NCBI RefSeq assembly: GCF_000426865.1 | Contig: NZ_AUGE01000020.1 | Coordinates: 1-64,000, forward strand | Length of the DNA: 64,000 bases | Reading direction: 5' to 3' | From: Citrifermentans bremense R1 | Lineage (GTDB): Bacteria > Desulfobacterota > Desulfuromonadia > Geobacterales > Geobacteraceae | In this document: piece by piece, positions 15,378 to 25,160 of the stretch | Layout: every line of letters starts with the position of its first letter | Numbering within the stretch: the stretch's first letter is position 1 | Made by a program: the position numbers and the translations under genes | The notes under the pieces: generated by a model | Seen by the model: the letters and a program-made list of their open reading frames with translations, nothing else | What the model was told of the DNA's origin: nothing | The model's database searches: none

Positions 15378-16262
15378 TTACTTTTGCTTCTTGGTCGTTT
15401 TGACAGTCTTCGCGAATCTAGCCGGTACTTTTGCCAGTGAGACATGGTCCGGGTACTTCTCCAGGCGGGAAGAAAGGCGCGCGATGCGCTCATCCAGCGG
15501 GGGATGCGTCGAGAACCACGACCCCTTCCCGGAATCGCTCGCCTCCAGCTTTTTCAGCTTCTGGAGCACGGTGATCATGGCGGCCGGGTCGTACCCGGTG
15601 CGGTAGGTAGTCTCCAAGGCGGCCAGGTCCGCCTCGTACTCCATCCCCTGATCCAGCCCCTTGTCGAAAAGGGTCGACTGCAGGTCGCCGATCATGGACT
15701 CGAACTTCTTCCCCTCGCTCCCCTTCATGGTAGCGGCTGAGATAGTCCCCACCCCCTGGAGGAACTGCGCGCGCCGAATGCTCTTCAGGGCGTGCTTTTC
15801 GGCCACGTGGCCTACCTCGTGCGCCAGCACCGCCGCCAGTTCCGCCTCGTTCTCGACCACGTCCAAAAGCCCGCGGCTGACGAAGATCATTCCCCCGGGG
15901 GCGGCGAAGGCGTTGCGCACCGGGCTGTCCAGCACCACGAACTGGTAAGGTATGGTGGAGCGCCGGCTGTTCCTGGCCACGGCGTTTCCTACCAGGTTCA
16001 CGTACTTTTGCAGCGCCTCGTTCGGCACCGGCTTGCCGAAGCGTTGCATGCTCTCAAGCGCCAGGCTCTGCCCAACGGTCCGCTCGGTGGCGTAGGTCAT
16101 CTCCTGCGAGGAGGAGACGACTTGGGTCGCGCCGGAGAGGATCTTCCCCTCCTTGGATTCCGGGTTCATCAGGTTTTGCAGCTTGTCCTGCCAGCCGGCG
16201 TGCGCCTCGGTGGAAAAGAGGCAGGCGAGCGCCAAAAGCATCGTCATCGTTAACGATTTCAT
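15378..16262 (-). CDS. Exported M48-family zinc metalloprotease
   Basis: A 294-residue protein with a signal peptide (MTMLLALACLFSTEAHA). The zinc-site motif HEVGH is intact in LAAVLAHEVGHVAEKHA near residue 150, with the downstream Glu in EYEADLAALE. FVSRGLLDVV and FSTHPPLDERIARL are typical of periplasmic M48 proteases of the BepA/LoiP type, which act on outer-membrane proteins. The C-terminus is basic. The ATG follows AAGGAGGATGCG, 13 bases after the SH3 gene, so the two are cotranscribed. A role in envelope quality control is inferred. Confidence 0.92.
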   Translation of the reverse strand: MKSLTMTMLLALACLFSTEAHAGWQDKLQNLMNPESKEGKILSGATQVVSSSQEMTYATERTVGQSLALESMQRFGKPVPNEALQKYVNLVGNAVARNSRRSTIPYQFVVLDSPVRNAFAAPGGMIFVSRGLLDVVENEAELAAVLAHEVGHVAEKHALKSIRRAQFLQGVGTISAATMKGSEGKKFESMIGDLQSTLFDKGLDQGMEYEADLAALETTYRTGYDPAAMITVLQKLKKLEASDSGKGSWFSTHPPLDERIARLSSRLEKYPDHVSLAKVPARFAKTVKTTKKQK

Positions 16263-16275
16263 CGCATCCTCCTTT

Positions 16276-16779
16276 TTATTGGGCGTACTCGCCGATTTTG
16301 CCTTCCTTTAAGAAGGTCCTCAATTCCTTGTCGCTCACCTTGCGGGAGAGAATCTTGTCCAGTTCCTTCTTAAGGCTCTCAGGGGTTCCCCTTTGCTTGG
16401 CGTACTGTGCCACCTCGGGCGAGAGGCCGCGGATGCTGCGGGCACTGTCCGCCTTGGCCGTGTTGATCTGGCTTTTTTGCGTGGAGTCGCCGAAGAGCCC
16501 GTCGCCCCCTCCCACCTCTGCCACCGGCGCGGTGTCGGAGACGCGACCGGCGTAGACCCATCCCTCTTTCCCGTTGGCGCTTCGCACCTTGAGCCAGCGC
16601 CCCGCCCCCTCGACGACGGTCAATTCCGCCCCCACCGGCAGTTCGGCTACGCTCGCAGCGGTCACCGACTGTTCGGCCTTGAGCGCCGTCCCCTCGCTCA
16701 CCACCCAGCGCTTCTCCGCGCCAAGCGCGGGCGCCGCGGCCAGCGCCAGGAGCAAAAGCGCAACTATCGTCTTTTTCAT
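16276..16779 (-). CDS. Exported bacterial SH3-domain protein
   Basis: A 167-residue protein with signal peptide MKKTIVALLLLALAAAPALG. An SH3b-type domain covers about residues 22-80 (EKRWVVSEGTALKAEQSVTA to GWVYAGRVSD). A helical C-terminal part follows, with SLKKELDKILSRKVSDKELR. SH3b domains usually bind peptidoglycan or peptides. The start at 16779 follows AAAAGGAGGAAGCC; the open frame reaches 16809. It is directly upstream of the M48 protease and downstream of the giant CHAT gene, all on the minus strand. A partnership with the protease is likely but inferred. Confidence 0.82.
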   Translation of the reverse strand: MKKTIVALLLLALAAAPALGAEKRWVVSEGTALKAEQSVTAASVAELPVGAELTVVEGAGRWLKVRSANGKEGWVYAGRVSDTAPVAEVGGGDGLFGDSTQKSQINTAKADSARSIRGLSPEVAQYAKQRGTPESLKKELDKILSRKVSDKELRTFLKEGKIGEYAQ

Positions 16780-16856
16780 GGCTTCCTCCTTTTTCTTTAT
16801 CCCCCGCATGTTGTGTGCGGCAGGACGGTTCTTGATGCGGTTTTGTCGGACTCCCG

Positions 16857-16918
16857 GTCCATGCCCCCTCTCCCTCTGGGAGAGGATTGGGGTGAGGGTA
16901 TGAGGGGGAGGGGACTTA
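16857..16918. repeat. PLPLGEG-type intergenic micro-repeat
   Basis: CCCCCTCTCCCTCTGGGAGAG followed by GGGGTGAGGGTATGAGGGGGAGGGG is a short imperfect palindrome in the 155 bases between the CHAT gene stop and the SH3 gene start. The same type recurs at 32128-32246 and 47959-48003. Its position after the CHAT stop means it could help end or space transcripts. Confidence 0.6.
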
Positions 16919-16934
16919 GATTAGCTGCGGGATT

Positions 16935-19900
16935 CTACTGATAATCCCCGGTGAGCACAAACGCCCCCCAGTACCCCGGATGCGGATAACGGTTCCTTAC
17001 GTGCAGCATGGCCAGGCGCAGGGCCTCGGCCTTCGAGCTGCGGCTGTAATCGCGGTAGAACTGCTTCATCAGCACAGCGCTGGAGACGTCGCTCACCCGC
17101 CACAGGCTCGACATGAGCGCGTGGGTCCCCGCGAAGAGGAAGGCGCGGTTCATCCCGATCACGTCGTCGCCGCTTCTCACGTCGCCGAGCCCGGTCTGGC
17201 AGGCGGAGAGCACTACGAGGTCCGCCTTCACGTCCAGCCCGAACACCTCCTCCGCCTGGAGCCTTCCGTCCGCCTTCGCGTCCTTGGCGAGCCGGATCGA
17301 GGAGAAGAGCGGGTTCACCGTGTCGAACTCCCCGTGAGAGGCGAGATGGATGATCCCGAAGCGGGAGATGTTCTCCCTCACCCAGCTCTCCGTGGCCCGC
17401 TCGCGGGTAAGCGTGGTGACGTCGCTGTAGTTCCAGCGCAGCGTCCCCGCCTCCTTCTCGGCGAAGGGGAGATCGAGCGCGGAACTCCCGAGGTCCGGGT
17501 TCCCCACCGCCAGGATACGGAGGTTCTTCTGGGCCTGGCGGCGCGACAGGGTGTGGCGCAGCACCGACGCCGCGGGGAGATGGAACAGGGTCTGCCGGTC
17601 GATCAGGTAGTTCCTGCCGTCGTAGAGCGTCGCGAAGGAGAGGTAGTGGAGGCTTCCGTGCGGCACGATCCCCACAGGCTGCAGCTCCTTCACCCCGGCC
17701 AGAGGCTCCGCCAGAAGCAGCTGGTACAGCTCGCGCGAGCTCTTCTCCAGGGGCTCCAGGTTCTGCAGCATGCGCCGGCAGGTGGAGATCTTCTCCGCCA
17801 GATCCTTTGCCGCCACCGGGAGCACGAAGAGCTTCGACCCCTCCTTGGAGAGGCGCCAGCAAAGGAGCCGGTCCGGCAGCTGGTAATAGGAAAGGAGCGT
17901 AACGCCCGGCTCCAGCAGGGAGCGCACCTCGTCCACCCCCACCGGCGCCACCTTCACCAACGAAAGGAGCTCCGGCCGCCGCCGCTCGATGTCGAGCAAG
18001 AGGTCCTGGTAGTCGGCCTTGAGCCGTTCCAGCGCCTCTGCGTACATGGCGCGCTCGGCCTGCTTTACCGCCTGCACCGAGAGCTGCTCCTGTTCCAGGA
18101 TCTGCTCCTTGAGCCGGTTCTGCCGGTCGTAGAGCTCCTGGTCGCCGGCACCCGATAGGGAAAGCCGCTGCCTTCCCAGGATGTCGATCAGATTCCTGGC
18201 GCGGGAGCGCTCCGCCACCGCGAAGGCCTCGTCGGCGCGCCCAAGGTCCACCAGAAGCCCGACGAGGCCGGTGTAGACGTCCATCTTGTCGGCCAGGAAG
18301 CCGTCTTTGAGCTGATCCAGCCGGATCTCGGCGCGCAGCCCCTCAACCGTGTCGAGCGCCTGCCGGTAGGACTCGATCGCCGCTTTGCTGTCCCCTCCCT
18401 GCTGCTGCAACCGGGCAAGGCCTAAGAGGGCGCGCCAGCGCACCTCCCGGACTAGCATGGCGTCGGAAAGCTCCAAGGCCTTGCGGTAGCTCGCCTCGGC
18501 CTGCGCGTTGAGAAGGCTCTTGGCCCGGGCGTCCCCCAAGGCCAGGTGGATCTTCGCCTGGTTCACCTTGTCGCCGATGGCATCGGCCAACTGCGCCGAT
18601 TCAGTCAGGAGCTTCAAGGCGCCTGCCGGGTCCCCCATCTTAAGCCTGGTCTGTCCGAGGTTTCTCAGATCGTAGGCGATGGCCCAGCGCGACCCCAGGG
18701 AGCGGTCGATCTCCAGCGCTTTGCCCAGCGTCTCCAGGGCTTCCTGGTAGTCGCCCGACTCGCGCTGCACGAGGCCGATGTTGTTCAGCGTGGTGGCGCT
18801 CTCGTCCCGCCGCACCTCCAGTTTCCCGGCCTTAGCCAGCGCCTCCCTCAACTCCAGGAGCGCCCGTTTGTTGTCCCCCAGGGTCCACCAGATCAGGCCG
18901 CCGGTGTTCTTCGCCATCACCTGTTCCAGGGGCCAATTCTCTTTCAGCGCCGCCTTTTCCACCTGCTCGCGCAGATCGAACGCCTCCTGGTAGCGCCCCT
19001 GGAACCAGGCGTTGTTCCCCTGCTCCAGGACGATCCGCATCCGGGTCTTCAGCTCCGCGTTCCCAACCTTGCCGAGCGCCTCGCGGTAGAGGAGATCGGC
19101 GGCCGGGAAATTCCCCAAGAGCCTCTGGCAGCGCCCGCGGTCGAGGATCGCCTCTGCCTCCAGGGCGCCGCTGCCGTTCTTCGCGTAGAGCTCCTGGGCC
19201 TTTTTGTAATAGCTCTCGGCTAAGGCGAACTGGTTCAGGCGCAGATCGTAGATCCTTCCCAGGTTCCGGTACTGGTCGGCCAGCGACAGTTCGTCCTTCA
19301 ACTGCAGGCGCAGCCCGGCCGCCTCCTCGAAGAGGGAGCGCGCCGCGGGGTAGTCGACCGCATTTTCCATCACAGCGCCGAAGTCGGAAAGGGCTGCGGC
19401 CTGGTCCTTGGTGAGACCCAAATCCGCCAGTATCCCCACCCCCTCCTTGAGCGCCGAAGCCGCCTCGCCGAAGCGCTCCAGCCTTCCCTGCAGGAGACCG
19501 AGCCGCAGGAGTGCGTCCGCATGCTCGGCGGAATAAGGCTTCTCCTTGGCAAGCCGCTGGACCAGGAGGTTCGCGTGCTCCACGGCGCGTTCGGTCAATC
19601 CCGCGCCGAAGGCGCTCTCCCGGGCATGCCGGTGCAGCGGGGCCGTGTTCTTGGAAAGCTCCGGAGTCGATGCCGCGATGACGAGCGCGTTGTCGAAAAG
19701 GGCCAGCGCCTGCGGGTAGCGCCCGTCGTTATGCGCCTTGACCCCTTTTTTCACCATCTCTGCAAACTGCTTTTTGGCGAGCTTCGCGCTCTCGGCGGCG
19801 TCCCCCCCGAAATCCCCAACCAGAAGCCATCCGGCGGGAAGCTTGCGCCTGGCCGAGGCGAGCGACTCGGTGGCATAGGCGCGGGCGAAGGGTTGCGCGT

Positions 19901-22900
19901 CCCCCGCCCTCTTGTCGGAGACGAGGAGGCTTGGCACCCCCACCAACGAGGCGAGCTGCCCCAGCTCCCAGGCCCGGTCCAGCCCATCCTTCGGCGCCAC
20001 CACGAGCGACACCGACTCTCCCTGCGCCAGTTCCAGCAGGTCATGCCGCGCGCCGGCCGGGTCCTCATAGGCGGCAGTCGCCCTACCCCCTTCTCCCGGA
20101 CGGTTGGGCACTGCTGCAAGAAGCCCCGCGCCGCCGGCAAGCGCCAGCGTATGGGCGGCGGGCAAGGAGTGCGGGGGGAGCTTCACGAACGGCTCCTGGG
20201 AGGGCCACCATGCGGCCTCGTCCAGCACGCGTGAGCGCAGCGGCCGGCGCGCGTCGATCGACCGGAGCAGTTGCGTCGCCGTCACCCCCCAGGTGAGGAC
20301 CAGGGCGGAGGCGAAACTTGCCGGCTCCTCGTAGACCGCCACCGCCGCCGGGTCCTGCAACCGGGCCAGGAGCGCGGTTCTATCAAGCGTCTCCGCGGCG
20401 ACGCCCGCTTTGCCCCCCAGGGTGAAGAGGAGGAAGCGGTCACCCGAGAGGCGCGCCAGACGCAACACGGTTTTTCCCGGAAAACGCTCCAATACGTCTA
20501 TCGCCTCCACCGGCTGCGGGGTCAGAAGAGCGCAGAAGGGCTCCCCTTTCCCTGGCGCACAGACCTTCCTGAAGCCGGAGAAGAGGGAGTCGAAACGCTC
20601 CCGCTCCTTCTCACCGCCGCCGGGAAGCGCCAGCGCGAAAGCCGCGAGCCGCAAAGTCCCCGGGCCGGCGAGCCGGTAGAAAGAGGGAAGCTGTTCCAGG
20701 TCTTTGCCCAGCAGCGAGTCGATTACCATCTGCTCCTGCTGACGGCGCAGTTGCAGGTAGGAAAGCTCCCCCTGCGCAGGAGGCTTGGCCAGCTCGGCGT
20801 TCACCCGGTCCAGTTCGGCCAGGTGCGGCGCCGCGCTTTTTAATGCCTGCGCCGTCACCGGGTCGGAAAGCCCCAGAAGGGTCCGCCCCAATATCTGCAC
20901 CCGCTCCACTTCGCCCAGGCGCTCCAAAAGGGCGAAGGCCTGCTCCGGGTCCTTTGCGGCCAGGGCCTCCAGACGGGGGGCGAAACGCGCAGTCAACTCG
21001 CCGCGCACAAGGTCGTAGGCGGCCGGGGAGATCCGCTCCAAAAGCGCCAGCGCCTCGTCGTAGCGCGAGAGCGCCGCCATGGAACGCCAGGCGAAGGAGT
21101 CGCTTCCGCTTTTCTGCGCCTCGGCAAGCGTCGCGGCGAAGCCGGCCTGGGCCGCGTCGGGAAGCCCCAGCGCCGCCAGCGTCTCGGCGCGGTTGAGCCT
21201 TGCCGCCAGCTTCGAGCGGAGCAGGTCGGCAGCGTCCTCTTTCCCGGCTGATGCTTGGAGTGCGAGTACCCGGTCCCACCCGGCGACAGCCCTGTATAAA
21301 AGCGCCTCGCGACTTCCGTCCGCGGGAAGCCCGGCGGCAAGCCTGGAGAGGATGGCGCCGACGTCGTTGCCGTAGCGGGCAAGCGCGTCGGGAGGAAGCG
21401 CCTGCCGGTAGGAGCTGATAAGGGCCGAAGTCCGCGCCTCCAGCTCCAGGAAGCGCCCGGCCTCCACGCCTGCGTCCTTTTCGGACATCAGCATCCCGTA
21501 GTTCACCAGGTTCAGCATGGCGCCGACTGCGTTGCCGCTCCTGACCGCGATGGCGGTGGCATCCCTGAACTGAGCGGCAGCGGCGTCCCGCTCCCCGCGG
21601 GCGAAGGCCAGCTGGGCGCTTCGGTGGGTGAGGAGCCCGACGCCGAAGAGGTCACCCTCGGCTAGCTCCTCCACCTTTTTCGGGTAGCGCTCCAGAAGCT
21701 TCGCAAAGAGCTGCGCGGAGGAGGCGTTGTCCCCCAGGTCCCCGTAGATGCGGGCCAGGTAGCTCTCGGCCAGGCGCCTCTCCTGCTCCGCGCTGAAGCC
21801 GAAGGCGGCCTCGGTGGCTCCCCCCTTGTCCAGGGCGACGTTGGCCTGAACCTTGAAAAGCCCCCCTCCCCTGCCGGCGGAGGTCTTTTGCCGCGGCGGA
21901 TACTGGTCGATCAGCGTCAGCACCTCGCGGAAGCCGTCCCGAGCCGCGGTGAGTAACCTGTGCCGGTCGGCGCCGGAGGCTTCGACCGCCTCGCGGTAGG
22001 CCGCGATGCTCGCTGAGCGGCGGTTCGCCACCAGGTTTTCGGTGCGGCCAAGGTCTCGGTTCAGCTTGAAGGCGCGGTCGAAATGCTCCCGCGCCAGGGC
22101 GAAGCGGTCCGCGTCGAGGGCGGCGAGCCCCAGCCGGTCGTGCAGCTCTGCGCCCGTCTCCACGAGCCGCGGCACCGCGTCCAGGTCGCGCTCGACCCCG
22201 GCCAGCATCCCCTGCAGCTCCTGCACATGCTTCGCCTGGGCGGCTTCCCGGCCGGAGGCGGAGACCAGCTTTCGCTCCCGCGAGATCAGGCGCCTAAGCG
22301 CCGCGTCGAAGCGCTGCCAGGCGACGGAGGGAGGAGGCTCCACCCGGTCCGCGCCCAATAGTTCCAGCTCGGCGTTGATTCCCTGCTGCTCGCGCAACCC
22401 CTCTTCCTGGGCCGCGGAGAGCTTGGCGCCCGAGAAGAAGCGCTCGACGGCGCGGCGGGTGAGCCGTCCGAACTGCTCCAGGGGGCGGGCCGTGTCCAGG
22501 CGCGACTCGTTCAGCTTGAGCGCCCTCTGGTACCCATTGAGAGCCCCTTCCTTCTCGTGCACCTGGAAGGCGACCGCGGCATAGCGCTGCTGGAACAAAA
22601 GCTCCGTGTCCGGGTTGTCGAAGGGGACCGCGGAGGCAAGGCGTGCCGTGTAGTGGTTCCAGGCCATGGAGTTGCGCCCGAGGAGGTAGGCGATGTTGCC
22701 GATGTTCAGGTCCAGGTTGGCCGCGTTGTCCGGGTTCTCCTGGGGGCGGTTCAAAAGCTTCGCGCGCCGGTAGAAGTTGAGCGCCCGCTCCAGCCCGCCC
22801 CGCTCGCCGTGCACCGTCTCCAGCACCTCGGCGATGTAGCCGCGGGTTTGCGGCGGATACTCCGAACCCGGAAGCCTCTCGGCGGCCCGTGCGATGAGCC

Positions 22901-25160
22901 GGTCCCCTTCGAGCAGGCGCTCCTTCCCCGGGAGGTAGGTCTGACAGAGCCCCGCCGCGTAAAGGAGAACCGGGTCGTCGGGGTAGCTGGTCAGCATGCG
23001 CTGGTAGAGGGCGAGGAGCTCGGGGGCCTGGTTCTGCGCCGCCACCGACTTGATGTAGCCGCGGTGCGCCTCCAAGCTACGCCCCTCGTAACGGATCAGA
23101 TCCAGGAACGCCGCCCTCGCGGCGGAGACCTCTCCCTGCCGGTACAGGCTCTCGCCGGCGGCGAAGCTCTTCCTGATGAAGGCGGCGCGAGCCAGCTGGT
23201 AGAGGGGGGCGTCCTCGGGATGCTGGGCCATCTCCTTTTCGTAGAGCGCCGTAGCCTCCCCGAAACGCTCCTCCCGGTAGAGGATCTCGGCGAGCGCGAA
23301 GCGTGCCGCCGCCGTCGGGGTCGCCACGGGGGGGTACTTCTCAAGCACGGTCCGGTAGGCGTCCTTGGCCCTGACCCAGTCGTCGCCGCGGTAGGCGAGG
23401 TCGCCGATCCGGTTCCAGGCCCCCATGGAGAGACGCGGCAGCGTGGTGCGGAACTTTTCGGCAAGGGCTGCCAGGCGCTCGCGCGGGTTCCCCGCCTGCG
23501 CCGTCAGCTGCCGCAGGATCTCCGCGATCGCCGCCTCGGCCCAGCGCTCCTGCCCGTCGTAGCGGCGCGCCACTTCGGTGAGCGCCGCCACGGCCCCCTC
23601 CCCCCCCTCGATGCGGGAGAGAAGCGCTGCCCTACGATAGGCCGCCTCGGCGCGTATCGCCTCGTCGGCCCCTGCCCCGTTCCCCGCCTTTTCCAAAAGT
23701 GCTATGGCGGCGAGCTGATCCTCGGCCCCCGAGCCGAATTCGGCCAGAAGGCGCGCCCCGTCCACCAAGGCGCGCGCGGCGGCGTCAGGTCCCTTCCCCT
23801 CGCCCGCCTGCACCATATCCTTCCGCGCCTCGGCGATCACCTCCTTGCGGCGGCCGGATACCACCACCTCACCGCAGCGACGCGCCGCTTCCAGCCTGAT
23901 GCGGGCGATTTGGGCCAGGGCCGACTCCGCCGGGAAAGAGGCGTAGCGGCTGGCGGCCTCGGCGTAACGGGCCTCGGCGCCGGAAAGGTCCCCACCTTCT
24001 TCCAGGACCCCGGCAAGGGCGAGAGAGGCAAGCGCCCCCTCTCGGCTCGGCTCCTTCTCGCGGGCCAGCACGCGCAGGCAGGCAAGGCGCGCCATGGCGG
24101 GGTCGGCCGGCTGCCGCTCCAGGATGAGGCGCGCCAATTGCCACTGCCCGGCCAGATCCGGCCGGTCGGGAAGCTCGCCGGAAAGCGGAAGCGACAGCAC
24201 CTGTCCGCCCCCCGTCTCCCCGGCGATGAAGAGCACCCGGTCCGGCACGGCCAAGGGGGCGGCGGTGGAGAGAAGGCCCGAGGTGAGCGGGAAGGCGGCG
24301 GGAAGCCCGTCGCTCCCCTTGCGGGAGAGCTTCAGCCGGAAGATGGCGCCACCTTCCGGTCCGGTGGCCGAATCCACGGAGGGTGGGGCGAAACGGGTGA
24401 AGAGGATGGTGTCGGAGTCCTGCCAGGTGGGGTAGAGGTCGCGCTCGGGCCCGGAGGTGAGCTGGGTGAGCGAGCCGCGGTCGTAGAGCCAGAGGTCCCC
24501 GCCGGCGTCCTTCTCGCGCGAGACGAAGGCGAGCTTCTCCCCGTCCGGGGAGGGGGCAGCGAACGCCGCGTCTATGCCGATGGGAAGCGCCTTGGCGCCA
24601 CCCGCGGCAAGCTCCAGGCGGATGATCTCGCGCCGCTCGCTGCCCGGGAGCTGGCGCTGGTACAAAAGCGCCGACCCGTCGGGGGAGAAAGCGGGGGCGT
24701 CCTCGCCGGCGTCGTTGCCGGTCACGCGGCGCGGTTCGGCGTCGGGGCGGGCAAGATCGATGAGCCAGACATCCCCCTTCAGGTCGTCCCGCTCATCGGC
24801 ATAGGCCAAAAGCGTCGCGGCGGCGTTGAAGGCAGGCGCGGAGATCCGCATCGGGCTTTGGCGCAGAAGGCGCGGGAGCGCTTCGGCGTTTCCCGGCGCA
24901 TGCAGCCAGAGCTCGTAACCCGCGTCCCCCTTCTCCACCGTGGCCACGAGCTTACCGTCCCGGGATCTTGCCGCGTAGAGCACCGAGCGGGGGGTGTAGA
25001 CGGCGGGGGCAGGCGCCGACTCCGGCCGCGACCTGGGGGCGGGGCGGGGAGCCGCCGGTGCCAGGAGCTCCTCTCCCAAAGGCGCCGCGCCGGCGCCGAC
25101 CCCGGCAAGGGAGGAAGCCAGTGCCAGAAGGAGCGCGATGCGAGCCGGCGCGCCTCTCAT
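16935..25160 (-). CDS. Giant exported beta-propeller/TPR/CHAT protein
   Basis: About 2741 residues. After a signal-like N-terminus (IALLLALASSLAG) residues about 60-330 form TolB/PD40-type propeller blades (AFSPDGSALLYQR, PSPDGEKLAFVSREKD). Long TPR arrays follow at about 330-1490 and 1800-2400. A middle module at about 1490-1800 looks like a degenerate CHAT-type domain. The C-terminus (from about 2400) is a full CHAT caspase-like domain with the catalytic pair in HLASHGEF (His2609) and LSACQTG (Cys2654). The start ATG at 25160 overlaps the lipoprotein stop as ATGA; a frame-open ATG lies 12 bases upstream. CHAT proteases usually act in the cytoplasm, so an exported, surface or periplasmic one is unusual. 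It is the third gene of the AsmA, lipoprotein, CHAT operon. Domains are read from motifs; export is inferred. Confidence 0.85.
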   Translation of the reverse strand: MRGAPARIALLLALASSLAGVGAGAAPLGEELLAPAAPRPAPRSRPESAPAPAVYTPRSVLYAARSRDGKLVATVEKGDAGYELWLHAPGNAEALPRLLRQSPMRISAPAFNAAATLLAYADERDDLKGDVWLIDLARPDAEPRRVTGNDAGEDAPAFSPDGSALLYQRQLPGSERREIIRLELAAGGAKALPIGIDAAFAAPSPDGEKLAFVSREKDAGGDLWLYDRGSLTQLTSGPERDLYPTWQDSDTILFTRFAPPSVDSATGPEGGAIFRLKLSRKGSDGLPAAFPLTSGLLSTAAPLAVPDRVLFIAGETGGGQVLSLPLSGELPDRPDLAGQWQLARLILERQPADPAMARLACLRVLAREKEPSREGALASLALAGVLEEGGDLSGAEARYAEAASRYASFPAESALAQIARIRLEAARRCGEVVVSGRRKEVIAEARKDMVQAGEGKGPDAAARALVDGARLLAEFGSGAEDQLAAIALLEKAGNGAGADEAIRAEAAYRRAALLSRIEGGEGAVAALTEVARRYDGQERWAEAAIAEILRQLTAQAGNPRERLAALAEKFRTTLPRLSMGAWNRIGDLAYRGDDWVRAKDAYRTVLEKYPPVATPTAAARFALAEILYREERFGEATALYEKEMAQHPEDAPLYQLARAAFIRKSFAAGESLYRQGEVSAARAAFLDLIRYEGRSLEAHRGYIKSVAAQNQAPELLALYQRMLTSYPDDPVLLYAAGLCQTYLPGKERLLEGDRLIARAAERLPGSEYPPQTRGYIAEVLETVHGERGGLERALNFYRRAKLLNRPQENPDNAANLDLNIGNIAYLLGRNSMAWNHYTARLASAVPFDNPDTELLFQQRYAAVAFQVHEKEGALNGYQRALKLNESRLDTARPLEQFGRLTRRAVERFFSGAKLSAAQEEGLREQQGINAELELLGADRVEPPPSVAWQRFDAALRRLISRERKLVSASGREAAQAKHVQELQGMLAGVERDLDAVPRLVETGAELHDRLGLAALDADRFALAREHFDRAFKLNRDLGRTENLVANRRSASIAAYREAVEASGADRHRLLTAARDGFREVLTLIDQYPPRQKTSAGRGGGLFKVQANVALDKGGATEAAFGFSAEQERRLAESYLARIYGDLGDNASSAQLFAKLLERYPKKVEELAEGDLFGVGLLTHRSAQLAFARGERDAAAAQFRDATAIAVRSGNAVGAMLNLVNYGMLMSEKDAGVEAGRFLELEARTSALISSYRQALPPDALARYGNDVGAILSRLAAGLPADGSREALLYRAVAGWDRVLALQASAGKEDAADLLRSKLAARLNRAETLAALGLPDAAQAGFAATLAEAQKSGSDSFAWRSMAALSRYDEALALLERISPAAYDLVRGELTARFAPRLEALAAKDPEQAFALLERLGEVERVQILGRTLLGLSDPVTAQALKSAAPHLAELDRVNAELAKPPAQGELSYLQLRRQQEQMVIDSLLGKDLEQLPSFYRLAGPGTLRLAAFALALPGGGEKERERFDSLFSGFRKVCAPGKGEPFCALLTPQPVEAIDVLERFPGKTVLRLARLSGDRFLLFTLGGKAGVAAETLDRTALLARLQDPAAVAVYEEPASFASALVLTWGVTATQLLRSIDARRPLRSRVLDEAAWWPSQEPFVKLPPHSLPAAHTLALAGGAGLLAAVPNRPGEGGRATAAYEDPAGARHDLLELAQGESVSLVVAPKDGLDRAWELGQLASLVGVPSLLVSDKRAGDAQPFARAYATESLASARRKLPAGWLLVGDFGGDAAESAKLAKKQFAEMVKKGVKAHNDGRYPQALALFDNALVIAASTPELSKNTAPLHRHARESAFGAGLTERAVEHANLLVQRLAKEKPYSAEHADALLRLGLLQGRLERFGEAASALKEGVGILADLGLTKDQAAALSDFGAVMENAVDYPAARSLFEEAAGLRLQLKDELSLADQYRNLGRIYDLRLNQFALAESYYKKAQELYAKNGSGALEAEAILDRGRCQRLLGNFPAADLLYREALGKVGNAELKTRMRIVLEQGNNAWFQGRYQEAFDLREQVEKAALKENWPLEQVMAKNTGGLIWWTLGDNKRALLELREALAKAGKLEVRRDESATTLNNIGLVQRESGDYQEALETLGKALEIDRSLGSRWAIAYDLRNLGQTRLKMGDPAGALKLLTESAQLADAIGDKVNQAKIHLALGDARAKSLLNAQAEASYRKALELSDAMLVREVRWRALLGLARLQQQGGDSKAAIESYRQALDTVEGLRAEIRLDQLKDGFLADKMDVYTGLVGLLVDLGRADEAFAVAERSRARNLIDILGRQRLSLSGAGDQELYDRQNRLKEQILEQEQLSVQAVKQAERAMYAEALERLKADYQDLLLDIERRRPELLSLVKVAPVGVDEVRSLLEPGVTLLSYYQLPDRLLCWRLSKEGSKLFVLPVAAKDLAEKISTCRRMLQNLEPLEKSSRELYQLLLAEPLAGVKELQPVGIVPHGSLHYLSFATLYDGRNYLIDRQTLFHLPAASVLRHTLSRRQAQKNLRILAVGNPDLGSSALDLPFAEKEAGTLRWNYSDVTTLTRERATESWVRENISRFGIIHLASHGEFDTVNPLFSSIRLAKDAKADGRLQAEEVFGLDVKADLVVLSACQTGLGDVRSGDDVIGMNRAFLFAGTHALMSSLWRVSDVSSAVLMKQFYRDYSRSSKAEALRLAMLHVRNRYPHPGYWGAFVLTGDYQ

